A DNA stretch of 63,754 bases from Streptococcus phocae (GTDB lineage: Bacteria; Bacillota; Bacilli; Lactobacillales; Streptococcaceae), in assembly GCF_001302265.1 (NCBI RefSeq), contig NZ_LHQM01000012.1:1-63754 (forward strand). Direction: 5' to 3'. The translations under genes and the position numbers were made by a program. The notes below the pieces were generated by a model. The model was not told the origin of the DNA. It was given only the letters and a program-made list of their open reading frames with translations, and ran no database searches. Positions 40,617 through 50,154 of this stretch are shown one piece after another. Position 1 is the first letter of the stretch. Every line of letters starts with the position of its first letter.

Positions 40617-41099
40617 TTAAATAACCTGACGGGTAAACGGGTCATCAGAAATGCCTTGGCTGAGGATGACTTGTGCCCATTCCTTGGCTGCAAATAAGCT
40701 GTGGTCTTTGTAATTGCCACAAGATTCAATTGTTGTTCCAGGAACGTCTTCCCAAGTGATGCCTGTAGCAATTTCTTCTAGGCTCGATTTAATGACTTTG
40801 GCGATATCGGTTGAGCTGTGTTTGCCCCACATCATTAAATGAAAGCCAGTGCGACAACCAAAAGGCGAACAGTCAATCATGCCGTCGATACGTTGGCGAA
40901 TCAATTTAGCTAGCAAATGTTCGATGGTATGAAGACCCGCTGTTTCAATAGAATTTTGATTGGGTTGCACTAAGCGAACATCAAAATTAGTAATCACATC
41001 TCCCTTAGGACCAAATTCTTCAGAAATGAGACGGACGTAAGGGGCTTTCACAATAGTATGGTCAAGTTCAAAACTTTCAACAATAACTTCTTTTGTCAT
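40617..41099 (-). CDS. luxS: S-ribosylhomocysteine lyase
   Basis: Metalloenzyme of the activated methyl cycle that splits S-ribosylhomocysteine into homocysteine and the AI-2 precursor. 160 residues. Metal ligands are His57 and His61 in HTIEH and Cys127 in ESCGNY; the conserved [12 protein letters not shown] block follows. AAAGGAG ribosome binding site. It is monocistronic and convergent with mapZ across a shared terminator. Confidence 0.97.
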   Translation of the reverse strand: MTKEVIVESFELDHTIVKAPYVRLISEEFGPKGDVITNFDVRLVQPNQNSIETAGLHTIEHLLAKLIRQRIDGMIDCSPFGCRTGFHLMMWGKHSSTDIAKVIKSSLEEIATGITWEDVPGTTIESCGNYKDHSLFAAKEWAQVILSQGISDDPFTRQVI

Positions 41100-41293
41100 A
41101 AGAGACTCCTTTTTATTTCTATTAGTATCATAGCATATTTTAAAGGGGGAGGAAACGCTTGGAGACTTGCGAAGTTCTTTTAATGCCCCCTCCTTCTAGT
41201 TCGAACCTTCAAAAAAGCCCTTGAGACTAGGTTCAGAGAAACAGATAGCGTTTCTGAACCAGATAGAATCAATGGCTTGGTTTCGTCTTGTGA

Positions 41294-42628
41294 TTAAGAC
41301 ATAAGCATATTAGTTAAGATAATGATGAAGAGTGCTACTGAGGTACTGCCTGCAACAGAGATAAAGGTCTCTTTAAACCCAGTTTTATGAGTTAGGCCAG
41401 TGAGTGATAAGAAAGTTAGTAACACACCACTCTGAGGGACCACAGTAAAAATGTTAGAGGCAATAGCCGACACTCGGTGAATCATTTCAGGATCGAGCCC
41501 TTTATCTAGGTAAAATTGAGCAAAGTTAGGTAGTACAATCCCCAAAGAGCCAGATGAAGAGCCGGTGACAGCAGTGATTGATGAGGTTAACACTGTCAAG
41601 CTAATTAAAGGATCTCCTGGAAGGTTCAAAATGAGCTTAGAAAAGACGTTAAACCCTACAGAAGTCACGACAACAGAGCCAAAGGCAACGGCAGCACCTG
41701 TTGCAAAAATAGGATTAATAGAAGCCACAGCCCCCAAATTAATGGTTTTTAAGGTTTCTGGGATAAAGTTTTTAAAGAGAACAATGGCTAGTAAGATAGC
41801 AACAATCAGTGCAATATAGATAATGTTTTTCTTTAAAAACTCTCCTCCAAAGATACTACCTCCTAAGGCAATCGCAATCAGCAGTGCTAACGGTGCGATA
41901 CTTGGCAGAAAACTTGGCAATTCTCTTTCTTCGATACTGTTGTCAGTATCTAGAGCGTAAGTGGCATAGGTTTCGCCTCGAGCGATACTTTTATTGAGGC
42001 AGTATTTCATGTATAGCAATCCGAAAATCACACAGCCCACAGACCCTAACAAACTAGGGATAGCAGCAGCAGTTAGAGATGTGTTTAAGTATTGGATTGG
42101 GATAACGTTTTGAATCGCAGGGGTACCAGGTAATATGGTCATGGTAAATGTAGCAATTCCTAGCCACAAGGGTGACTGAATCAAGTGCCATGACAAATCG
42201 ATTTTTTTGAAAAGGCTGCGCGCTAACGGTAATACCGCAAACATAACCACAAATAAACTAATACCACCATAAGTCAAGATAGAGCTGATGATGAAAATAG
42301 CAACCATGATTTTGTATGGGCTATCGTGCCCCACTTTGTTTAAGATATAATTAGCAATGGCAGTTGTTGCTCCACTAGCTTCCATTAACTTGGCTAAGAT
42401 AGAGCCGAGCAGGAAAACAGCAAAGTAATTTAAGATGTAGCCTGATAGTGCGCCCATGTATTGGTTGGCACCATTTCCCAGTAAAGTGGTCACAGGGTCC
42501 ATTTGATTAAATAAGATTACAATTGCTGTTGCTAAAGGAGCCGCAACGAGAATGTTAATCTCTTTTAGTGCAAAATAAATAATGGCTATGATGGCTAGCA
42601 AGACACCAATAGAACCTAAAATTTCCAT
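41294..42628 (-). CDS. GntP-family permease
   Basis: A 444-residue membrane transporter with about 12 membrane segments, of the GntP/ gluconate:H+ symporter family, which also includes hydroxybutyrate and other hydroxy-acid carriers. The start chosen is the ATG at 42628, with AAAGGAG 9 nt upstream; the open frame continues 38 codons further upstream but that part is Ser-rich, lies in a structured intercistronic region and has no ribosome binding site. The gene lies downstream of a hydroxybutyrate dehydrogenase gene on the same strand, so a hydroxy-acid substrate is the best guess. Confidence 0.88.
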   Translation of the reverse strand: MEILGSIGVLLAIIAIIYFALKEINILVAAPLATAIVILFNQMDPVTTLLGNGANQYMGALSGYILNYFAVFLLGSILAKLMEASGATTAIANYILNKVGHDSPYKIMVAIFIISSILTYGGISLFVVMFAVLPLARSLFKKIDLSWHLIQSPLWLGIATFTMTILPGTPAIQNVIPIQYLNTSLTAAAIPSLLGSVGCVIFGLLYMKYCLNKSIARGETYATYALDTDNSIEERELPSFLPSIAPLALLIAIALGGSIFGGEFLKKNIIYIALIVAILLAIVLFKNFIPETLKTINLGAVASINPIFATGAAVAFGSVVVTSVGFNVFSKLILNLPGDPLISLTVLTSSITAVTGSSSGSLGIVLPNFAQFYLDKGLDPEMIHRVSAIASNIFTVVPQSGVLLTFLSLTGLTHKTGFKETFISVAGSTSVALFIIILTNMLMS

Positions 42629-42665
42629 AAAACTTTTCTCCTTTTTGCCGTTAACATAAGGAAAT

Positions 42666-42764
42666 GGGGCTAGGCTAGCACTGCTATCAGTAGCTGATGA
42701 AACATCAGTCACTGAGATTGGGCTTTTTGAGAACAAGTCCAAGGTTGCAGGCTAAGCTAGTCCC
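42666..42764 (-). other. Structured intercistronic region
   Basis: On the minus strand GGGACTAGCTTAGC (42764-42751) can pair with GCTAGCCTAGCCCC (42679-42666), with two mismatches and one wobble. Between them sits a hairpin, CTGATG-TTT-CATCAG (42708-42694). The whole lies between the dehydrogenase stop and the permease start, and could set processing, termination or permease translation. Confidence 0.55.
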
Positions 42765-42782
42765 ATTTTGTCATATTAATAA

Positions 42783-43562
42783 TTATTGAGCGGTGTAGCC
42801 ACCATCTAGGATGCAGGCTTGACCAGTCACTCCTTTAGCCTTATCGCTAGCAAGGAATGAAACGTAGTCAGCGATTTCTTGGACATCAATGAGTCGTTTT
42901 TGTGGCACAAGTGGATATAGGACTTGCTCTAAAACATTTTCAAGTGGAATATTACGTGTCTTAGCAAGATCTTCAAATTGTCCACGCACGAGTGGTGTGT
43001 CAACATAACCTGGGCAGACAGCGTTGACAGTGATGCCAGAGTCAGCGCCCTCAAGAGCCGTTACTTTAGTCAATCCTAAGAGCCCATGTTTAGCTGAGTT
43101 ATAAGCTGATTTTCCAGCAAAACCAATAACACCATTGATAGAAGCCATGTTAATCACGCGACCGTGTTTTTGAGCTTTCATAGTTGGGAAGGCACGCTTA
43201 ATTGCGATAAATGGTGCTGTTAACATGATTTTAATCATGAATTCAAATTTTTCAACAGGGAAATCTTCAATCATTGAAACGTGTTGCAAGCCGGCATTAT
43301 TCACAAGGATATCAATACGGCCGTATTTTTCTACAACAGCATCAATAGCAGCATTGATGGCGTCTTCGCTGGTTACATCACAAACCAAACCAAAGGCATC
43401 ATAGCCATCTTTAGTGTAAGCAGCTACAACCTCGTCTAACTTGTCTTTGTTAATATCTGAAAAGACAACTGTTTTATCTTCTTTTAGGAATGTTTCACCA
43501 ATTTGTTTGCCAATACCGCTTGCTGCTCCTGTAATAAATACAACTTCTTTAGAATGACTCAT
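42783..43562 (-). CDS. 3-hydroxybutyrate dehydrogenase-like short-chain dehydrogenase
   Basis: A 259-residue NAD-dependent SDR. ITGAASGIGKQIG is the cofactor loop (about 10-22), NNAG near residue 90, catalytic Ser in NMASINGVIG, and Tyr-x-x-x-Lys in SAYNSAKHG. The AVCPGYVDTPLV and C-terminal GVTGQACILDGGYTAQ match D-3-hydroxybutyrate dehydrogenases well. GAGGAA ribosome binding site. It leads a two-gene operon with the GntP permease, probably under CcpA control. In vitro substrate needs proof. Confidence 0.85.
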   Translation of the reverse strand: MSHSKEVVFITGAASGIGKQIGETFLKEDKTVVFSDINKDKLDEVVAAYTKDGYDAFGLVCDVTSEDAINAAIDAVVEKYGRIDILVNNAGLQHVSMIEDFPVEKFEFMIKIMLTAPFIAIKRAFPTMKAQKHGRVINMASINGVIGFAGKSAYNSAKHGLLGLTKVTALEGADSGITVNAVCPGYVDTPLVRGQFEDLAKTRNIPLENVLEQVLYPLVPQKRLIDVQEIADYVSFLASDKAKGVTGQACILDGGYTAQ

Positions 43563-43684
43563 TATAATTTCCTCACATCTTTTGATTTTATCTTTTTCGA
43601 TTGTGTTCAGTAGTTAGAACCCTTAGTTAAAAGGTCTTTGGGATACTTCTTTGAGAGTATCTTTTTTAGTATTAGCACCCGTCT

Positions 43685-43707
43685 ATTTTAGGCATGAAGC
43701 CTAAAAT
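43685..43707 (-). repeat. Inverted repeat in dehydrogenase leader, candidate regulator site
   Basis: ATTTTAGGC (43685-43693), 5 nt, GCCTAAAAT (43699-43707): a perfect 9-bp dyad in the 5' leader of the dehydrogenase operon. A LysR-type regulator is encoded divergently. Dyads of this size suit a regulator dimer, but it could also be an RNA hairpin without a T tail. Confidence 0.55.
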
Positions 43708-43754
43708 GCGAATGCTTAAAATGATGGTAGGTTCCATCAGGAAACTCATCCTCG

Positions 43755-43789
43755 ATATAGAAAGCGCTTTCTATATTTCTAAGATACCA
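43755..43789 (-). promoter_or_regulatory. Promoter of dehydrogenase operon with perfect cre palindrome
   Basis: On the minus strand an extended -10, TGGTATCTT (43789-43781), sits just upstream of a fully symmetric 22-bp palindrome (43755-43776) with the core AGAAAGCGCTTTCT. This is an excellent CcpA-type cre placed at the predicted transcription start. The rest of the 376-nt gap between the two genes (43563-43938) is the leader, A/T-rich DNA and the LysR promoter. Confidence 0.78.
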
Positions 43790-43938
43790 TATTTTTAATC
43801 ATAAAAAAATATAGATATTTTATAAGTCTATAAATTTTTTTGATAGCAATCAAAATAGATTTTCAAGTCAACTTGTGTCATAATGATGGTTGAGCGATAC
43901 TCCAATACAAAATGGGTAATGATTAAGGTGGTGTTTTT

Positions 43939-44838
43939 TTGGACATTAAACAAATACGATATTTTTTAGCTATCGTAGAGAGTCATTTTAATTTAAGTCA
44001 AGCAGCAGAGCTTCTCTATGTTTCTCAGCCGACGCTTAGTATGATGATTAAAGATTTTGAAAAAAGAGAAGAAGTTAAGCTTTTCAAACGTAAAAGAGGG
44101 CGCATTGTTGGGCTGACTTATCTGGGTGAAAACTACTACAGGGATGCTCAAAATGTGATTCAACTCTACGATGAGATGTTTCTGAGCTTGCATGAGCAGT
44201 CCAAAGGACTAAAAGGTTCTATCAATATTGGGATTCCGCCCTTGATTTTGTCGGCGGTTTTTTCTGAGGTCATGCCAAAGCTCATACTAGAAAATCCCGG
44301 AATCCACTTTAACATTAAAGAAATTGGGGCTTATAATTTAAAAAACGAGCTTTTGCTTGGAAATGTTGACATTGCAGTATTGCTATCACCGATTGGAATT
44401 CCAGAAAATCTGGTTGAAACCTATGAAATCCAACGGTCAGAATTATCAGTCTACCTGTCTCCTTTGCACCGATTAGCCAGCAAAAAGATTATTAAGTGGC
44501 AAGATCTAAACAATGAAAAACTAGCCTTATTTGATACGTCATTTATGGTGCATCATTTGGTGTTAGATACCTGCGAGCGCCAGCACGTCAGACCAGACAT
44601 CGTGCTAACCTCGGCGTCATGGGATTTTATGTTGAATTCTACAAAAATTAATCACAACATTATGACCATTTGTCCAAAACCCATCACAGATATTTACCAG
44701 TTGAAGGACATTGTCTGCATCCCGATGGAACATCCGATTGTGTGGCGCGTGGTGCTGACACGCTTGCAAAAAGAAAGCTACTCAGAGATTGAGTCTTACA
44801 TCATGGACTCTTTGGTGCAATCTTTTTTGAAAGAATAA
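43939..44838 (+). CDS. LysR-family transcriptional regulator
   Basis: A 299-residue activator or repressor. The N-terminal helix-turn-helix spans about residues 1-60 (IRYFLAIVESHFNLSQAAELLYVSQPTLSMMIKDFE). The C-terminal part is the type 2 periplasmic-binding effector domain. The start is a TTG at 43939, with AAGGTGG 7 nt upstream. It is divergent from the dehydrogenase/permease operon, the usual arrangement for a LysR protein and its target; the effector may be the transported hydroxy-acid. Confidence 0.88.
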   Translation: MDIKQIRYFLAIVESHFNLSQAAELLYVSQPTLSMMIKDFEKREEVKLFKRKRGRIVGLTYLGENYYRDAQNVIQLYDEMFLSLHEQSKGLKGSINIGIPPLILSAVFSEVMPKLILENPGIHFNIKEIGAYNLKNELLLGNVDIAVLLSPIGIPENLVETYEIQRSELSVYLSPLHRLASKKIIKWQDLNNEKLALFDTSFMVHHLVLDTCERQHVRPDIVLTSASWDFMLNSTKINHNIMTICPKPITDIYQLKDIVCIPMEHPIVWRVVLTRLQKESYSEIESYIMDSLVQSFLKE

Positions 44839-44875
44839 AAGCAAACACGATAACTGTCTAAGGGGTGGCTGATTA

Positions 44876-44904
44876 TTGTCTAAAACCTTATTTTGTGGTA
44901 CACT
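44876..44904 (+). promoter_or_regulatory. Promoter of RNase Y gene
   Basis: TTGTCT (44876-44881), 17 nt, TACACT (44899-44904) with an extended TG at 44896-44897. Confidence 0.78.
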
Positions 44905-44953
44905 AAGAGATGGCTTTCTATTTAAGAAAACTAAAATATATTGAGGTAAAGAC

Positions 44954-46564
44954 ATGTTATATAATATTGTATTATTAATTGTTTGCGCCCTCATTGGTTT
45001 ATTTTTAGGCTATGTGCTGATTTCGCTAGGACTCAAGTCCTCGAAAGAAGCAGCAGAGCTGACTCTTTTAAACGCAGAACAAGATGCTGTTGACATTCGT
45101 GGCAAGGCTCAAATTGAAGCTGAGCACATTAAAAAAACAGCACAACGAGAAAGTAAAGCAAACCGTAAAGAATTACTTTTAGAAGCAAAAGAAGAGGCAA
45201 GAAAATATCGTGAAGAGATTGAACAAGAATTCAAATCTGAAAGACAAGAGCTAAAGCAACTAGAAACACGTTTAGCAGAACGTGCGCTAACTCTTGATCG
45301 TAAAGATGAAAACTTATCAAGTAAAGAAAAAGTACTAGATAGTAAAGAACAAAGTCTGACCGATAAATCTAAACACATTGATGAGCGACAAACACAAGTT
45401 GAAAAACTTGAAGTAGAAAAACAAGCAGAACTTGAAAGAGTTGCTGCAATGACTATTGCGGAAGCACGCGAAGTGATTTTGATGGAAACAGAACAAAAAT
45501 TGTCCCACGAAATCGCAACACGTATCCGTAACGCAGAGCGTGATATCAAGGATAGAGCCAATAAAACGGCTAAAGACTTGCTCGCACAAGCCATGCAACG
45601 ACTAGCTGGCGAGTATGTAACAGAGCAGACCATTACCAGTGTTCATCTTCCTGATGACAACATGAAGGGTCGCATTATCGGTCGTGAAGGCCGCAACATT
45701 CGTACCTTGGAAAGTCTGACTGGGATTGATGTGATTATTGATGATACTCCAGAAGTTGTCGTGTTGTCAGGATTTGATCCGATTCGTCGTGAGATTGCTC
45801 GGATGACTTTAGAGTCTCTCATTGCTGATGGTCGTATCCATCCAGCTCGCATAGAGGAGCTGGTTGAGAAAAACCGCCTTGAAATGGATAACCGCATTCG
45901 TGAATACGGTGAGGCAGCAGCTTATGAGATTGGTGCACCAAACCTCCATCCAGATTTGATAAAAATCATGGGACGTTTGCAATTTAGAACATCCTTTGGG
46001 CAAAATGTCCTTCGCCACTCAGTTGAGGTTGGTAAACTAGCTGGTATTTTAGCTGGTGAGCTAGGAGAAAACGTTGCTTTGGCACGCCGAGCAGGTTTCT
46101 TACATGATATCGGTAAGGCTATCGACCGTGAAGTCGAAGGCAGTCACGTTGAAATTGGAATGGAATTTGCGCGCAAGTACAAAGAACACCCAGTTGTCAT
46201 CAATACGATTGCAAGCCATCACGGAGACGTCGAGCCAGACTCAGTTATCGCTGTTCTTGTCGCTGCTGCTGATGCACTTAGCTCAGCCCGTCCAGGTGCC
46301 AGAAACGAATCGATGGAAAACTATATCAAGCGATTGCGTGATTTAGAAGAAATCGCGACAAGCTTTGATGGTGTGCAAAACAGCTTTGCCCTTCAAGCAG
46401 GTCGAGAGATTCGCATCATGGTTCAACCTGAGAAAATATCTGATGACGAAGTAGTGATTCTATCGCATAAAGTTAGAGAAAAAATCGAAAACAACCTGGA
46501 TTATCCAGGAAATATAAAAGTCACTGTTATTCGTGAAATGCGAGCAGTTGACTATGCCAAATAA
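44954..46564 (+). CDS. rny: Ribonuclease Y
   Basis: Membrane-bound endoribonuclease (YmdA/CvfA) that starts mRNA decay and affects virulence gene messages in streptococci. 536 residues: N-terminal membrane segment (about 3-25), a long charged coiled coil (about 30-200), a KH domain (about 225-290, [21 protein letters not shown]) and an HD domain with HDIGKAID (about 390). The HD domain supplies the metal-dependent active site. AGGT ribosome binding site; strong promoter; terminator follows. Confidence 0.97.
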   Translation: MLYNIVLLIVCALIGLFLGYVLISLGLKSSKEAAELTLLNAEQDAVDIRGKAQIEAEHIKKTAQRESKANRKELLLEAKEEARKYREEIEQEFKSERQELKQLETRLAERALTLDRKDENLSSKEKVLDSKEQSLTDKSKHIDERQTQVEKLEVEKQAELERVAAMTIAEAREVILMETEQKLSHEIATRIRNAERDIKDRANKTAKDLLAQAMQRLAGEYVTEQTITSVHLPDDNMKGRIIGREGRNIRTLESLTGIDVIIDDTPEVVVLSGFDPIRREIARMTLESLIADGRIHPARIEELVEKNRLEMDNRIREYGEAAAYEIGAPNLHPDLIKIMGRLQFRTSFGQNVLRHSVEVGKLAGILAGELGENVALARRAGFLHDIGKAIDREVEGSHVEIGMEFARKYKEHPVVINTIASHHGDVEPDSVIAVLVAAADALSSARPGARNESMENYIKRLRDLEEIATSFDGVQNSFALQAGREIRIMVQPEKISDDEVVILSHKVREKIENNLDYPGNIKVTVIREMRAVDYAK

Positions 46565-46590
46565 AAGAGGAATTTTTCCTCTTTTTCTTT
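46563..46590 (+). terminator. Terminator after rny
   Basis: AAAAGAGGAA (46563-46572) pairs with TTCCTCTTTT (46576-46585) around a 3-nt loop, then T-rich sequence. The stem begins inside the rny stop codon. Confidence 0.9.
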
Positions 46591-46612
46591 CCCTTGGCCA
46601 TTCACAATTATC

Positions 46613-46641
46613 TTGAAAAACGATGGTCTTTTTGATAAACT
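46613..46641 (+). promoter_or_regulatory. Promoter of gmk operon
   Basis: TTGAAA (46613-46618), 17 nt, TAAACT (46636-46641) with an extended TG at 46633-46634. Confidence 0.75.
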
Positions 46642-46646
46642 AGTAA

Positions 46647-47297
<651 letters not shown>

Positions 47298-47318
47298 TAA
47301 ATAGAAAAGAGCAATGCC

Positions 47319-47636
47319 ATGATGTTAAAACCTTCAATTGATACCTTACTTGATAAAGTTCCTTCAAAATATTCCCTTTGTGTGTTACAAGCAAAACGTG
47401 CTCATGAATTGGAATCAGGGGCTAAGCCAACACAAGGCTTCAAATCTGTAAAATCAACGTTACAAGCACTAGAAGAAATTGAATCAGGAAATGTCGTGAT
47501 TCATCCTGACCCTTCAGCAAAGCGTGCAGCGGTTCGTGCAAAAATTGAAGCCAAACGATTAGCCAAAGAAGAAGAAGAGCGCAAAATCAAAGAACAAATC
47601 GCTAAAGAAAAAGAAGAAGAAGGAGAAAAAATCTAA
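47319..47636 (+). CDS. rpoZ: RNA polymerase omega subunit
   Basis: A 105-residue assembly factor for the beta-prime subunit. The [18 protein letters not shown] block and the helix with AKRAHEL mark the omega fold; the last 35 residues are a highly charged Lys/Glu tail typical of streptococci. ATG codons at 47319 and 47322 are both possible. Its stop codon lies inside the stem of a terminator, so priA may depend partly on read-through. Confidence 0.95.
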   Translation: MMLKPSIDTLLDKVPSKYSLCVLQAKRAHELESGAKPTQGFKSVKSTLQALEEIESGNVVIHPDPSAKRAAVRAKIEAKRLAKEEEERKIKEQIAKEKEEEGEKI

Positions 47637-47661
47637 GGTTGATAAAATCTTAGGTTTTTTC
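47626..47661 (+). terminator. Terminator or attenuator overlapping the end of rpoZ
   Basis: AAAAAATCTAAG (47626-47637) pairs with CTTAGGTTTTTT (47649-47660), with one wobble. It splits gmk-rpoZ from priA, which has its own near-perfect AGAAAGGAGGT ribosome binding site. Confidence 0.75.
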
Positions 47662-47705
47662 ATATTGTACCACCCAGATGAGACCGTCAGAGAAAGGAGG
47701 TCCAA

Positions 47706-50090
47706 ATGGAAAAAACAGCCCAAGTTATCGTTGATATCCCTTTGATGCAAACAGATAAACCCTTTTCTTATCGCATTCCCAAAGACCTTGTCGCCTTTGT
47801 TCAAGAAGGGTCTCGTGTTCACGTTCCTTTTGGGAAAGGTAATCGTTTAGTCCAAGGGTTTGTTATTGGGTTTGATCATCAAGAAGCAGAACCTTTAAAA
47901 TCAATCGCGGCTTTATTAGATGTTGAGCCAGTATTAAATGCAGAACAGCTAGCTTTGGCTGATCAATTACGCCAGACGGTATTTTCTTATAAAATAAGCC
48001 TCTTAAAAGCTATGATTCCAAGCCTGCTGAATTCTCAGTATGATAAAATACTCACGCCCCAACCAAGTTTAGATGCAGATCAGCGAGCCCGCCTTTTTGC
48101 AAATAAGCCTTCCCTTCTTTATTCTCAGTTAACACCCGAACAAGAAAAACAGATATTAAAGGTCATTCACTTAAAGCAGGTTTCCGTAACTTACGTGGCA
48201 AAGGACAAGAAAACCATTAAAGTTGAAAAGCATTATCATCCACAACCTGTATCGTTGATGGCACACACCATTTCAAATCGTGCCAAGAAAAAACAAGCCT
48301 TAAAAGATTACCTGCTGAACAACACTGCTGAAGGAAAGCTGGCAGATTTGTATAAAGACTATTCACGAGACGTTGTGGCTTATTTTATCGAAAATGGCCT
48401 CATAACTATTGAGGAACGTCACATTAATCGTAGCGACATGTACTTTGAAGACGTTGCTCCTTCTTCTTTTTTGAAACTAAATTCAGAGCAAGAAGCAGCT
48501 GTTACTAGCATTGTCAGTCAAATCGGTCAAGTGTCAGATCCTTTTTTGATTGAGGGGATTACAGGATCAGGAAAAACGGAAGTTTACCTTCATGTGATTG
48601 AACAAGTATTAGAGCAAGGCAAAACAGCTATTGTTTTAGTTCCTGAAATTTCTCTGACGCCACAAATGACCTATCGATTTATTTCGCGATTTGGCAAACA
48701 GGTAGCCATTATGCATTCAGGTTTATCAGATGGCGAGAAATTTGACGAATGGCAAAAGATAAAGACAGGTCAGGCTCGGGTTGTTGTCGGTGCTCGTTCT
48801 GCGATTTTTGCACCGCTTGACAATATCGGTGCCATTATTATTGATGAGGAACATGAAGCCTCCTACAAACAAGAATCTAGCCCCCGCTATCATGCTAGAG
48901 AGGTTGCACGCATTCGAGCAAAGACCCATAAAGCTGTTTTAGTTATGGGGTCTGCCACTCCGAGCATTGAAAGCAGAGCTCGTGCTAGTCGAGGACGTTA
49001 TCATTTTATCCAATTAACCAGCCGCGCCAACCCTTTAGCCAAAGTGCCCCAAGTCCATATTGTTGATTTTAGAGATTATATCGGCCAACAAGAAGTCAGC
49101 AACTTTACCCCATATTTGCTAGAGAAAATCAATGACCGTCTTGCTAAAAAAGAACAGGTTGTTCTCATGTTGAATAGGCGAGGGTACTCTAGTTTTATCA
49201 TGTGCCGAGATTGTGGCTATGTGGATAATTGCCCTAATTGTGATATTTCGCTGACCCTACACATGGACACTAAAAGCATGAATTGTCATTACTGTGGCTT
49301 TCAAAAAGCGATTCCGCATAGTTGTCCTAATTGTCACAGCAAAAGCATCCGCTACTATGGAACAGGGACGCAAAAAGCTTATGATGAGTTAAAAGAAGTT
49401 CTTCCAGAGGCGAGAATTCTTAGGATGGATGTCGACACCACTCGTAAAAAAGGAAGTCACGAAGCCATTTTAAATCAGTTTGGCAACCAAGAAGCAGACA
49501 TTTTGCTAGGAACTCAAATGATTGCTAAAGGCTTAGATTTTCCCAATGTTACTTTGGTAGGTGTCTTGAATGCCGACACTTCCTTACATTTACCTGATTT
49601 TAGGGCTTCTGAAAAGACTTTTCAATTGCTGACACAAGTAGCGGGACGGGCAGGACGTGCTCATAAACCTGGTGAGGTACTGATTCAGACCTACAATCCT
49701 GAGCACTATGCGATTCAATTAGCTAAACAGCAAGATTTCGAGGCTTTTTACGCTTATGAAATGAGCATTCGCCGCAAGATGGCCTATCCTCCTTATTATT
49801 TTACCGTAGGGATAACCTTGTCGCATCGCTCAGTAGACGAAGTCACCCAAAAAGCATATGAGGTCAGGTCACTGTTGACCGAAAACCTTTCTGACCAGAT
49901 TAAAATCCTAGGACCCACTCCAAAACCAATCGCAAGAACGCATAATTTATACCATTATCAGATTATTCTTAAGTACCGATTTGAGGACCACCTAGAAGAA
50001 ACCTTAAACCAGGTGTTGGACTGGAGCCAAGAGCCAGATAATCGTGAGTTAAAAGTGATTATCGACCAAGAACCACAAAGTTTTATGTAG
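47706..50090 (+). CDS. priA: Primosomal protein N' (replication restart helicase)
   Basis: Superfamily 2 DNA helicase that restarts stalled forks. 794 residues: DNA-binding N-terminal domain, Walker A GITGSGKTEVY (about 280-290), DEEH Walker B, a zinc-binding insertion with paired CxxC motifs (CRDCGYVDNCPNC, CHYCGF, CPNCHS, about 500-550), then motifs V and VI (QVAGRAGRAHKPGEV). The ribosome binding site is AGAAAGGAGGT, close to perfect anti-16S complementarity. Confidence 0.97.
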   Translation: MEKTAQVIVDIPLMQTDKPFSYRIPKDLVAFVQEGSRVHVPFGKGNRLVQGFVIGFDHQEAEPLKSIAALLDVEPVLNAEQLALADQLRQTVFSYKISLLKAMIPSLLNSQYDKILTPQPSLDADQRARLFANKPSLLYSQLTPEQEKQILKVIHLKQVSVTYVAKDKKTIKVEKHYHPQPVSLMAHTISNRAKKKQALKDYLLNNTAEGKLADLYKDYSRDVVAYFIENGLITIEERHINRSDMYFEDVAPSSFLKLNSEQEAAVTSIVSQIGQVSDPFLIEGITGSGKTEVYLHVIEQVLEQGKTAIVLVPEISLTPQMTYRFISRFGKQVAIMHSGLSDGEKFDEWQKIKTGQARVVVGARSAIFAPLDNIGAIIIDEEHEASYKQESSPRYHAREVARIRAKTHKAVLVMGSATPSIESRARASRGRYHFIQLTSRANPLAKVPQVHIVDFRDYIGQQEVSNFTPYLLEKINDRLAKKEQVVLMLNRRGYSSFIMCRDCGYVDNCPNCDISLTLHMDTKSMNCHYCGFQKAIPHSCPNCHSKSIRYYGTGTQKAYDELKEVLPEARILRMDVDTTRKKGSHEAILNQFGNQEADILLGTQMIAKGLDFPNVTLVGVLNADTSLHLPDFRASEKTFQLLTQVAGRAGRAHKPGEVLIQTYNPEHYAIQLAKQQDFEAFYAYEMSIRRKMAYPPYYFTVGITLSHRSVDEVTQKAYEVRSLLTENLSDQIKILGPTPKPIARTHNLYHYQIILKYRFEDHLEETLNQVLDWSQEPDNRELKVIIDQEPQSFM

Positions 50091-50154
50091 GCTTAATGTC
50101 ATGAGGCTACAGTAACCTATGATATAATGAACAAAAAGATAAAAGAGGACATCA

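Noticed and set aside
42629..42742. 38-residue N-terminal extension of the GntP permease
   Set aside because: No ribosome binding site at its ATG, low-complexity sequence, and a strong AAAGGAG site supports the ATG at 42628.
45109..45633. 174-codon Ser/Cys-rich minus-strand frame
   Set aside because: Antisense to the RNase Y coiled coil; composition is explained by Lys/Glu codons on the other strand.
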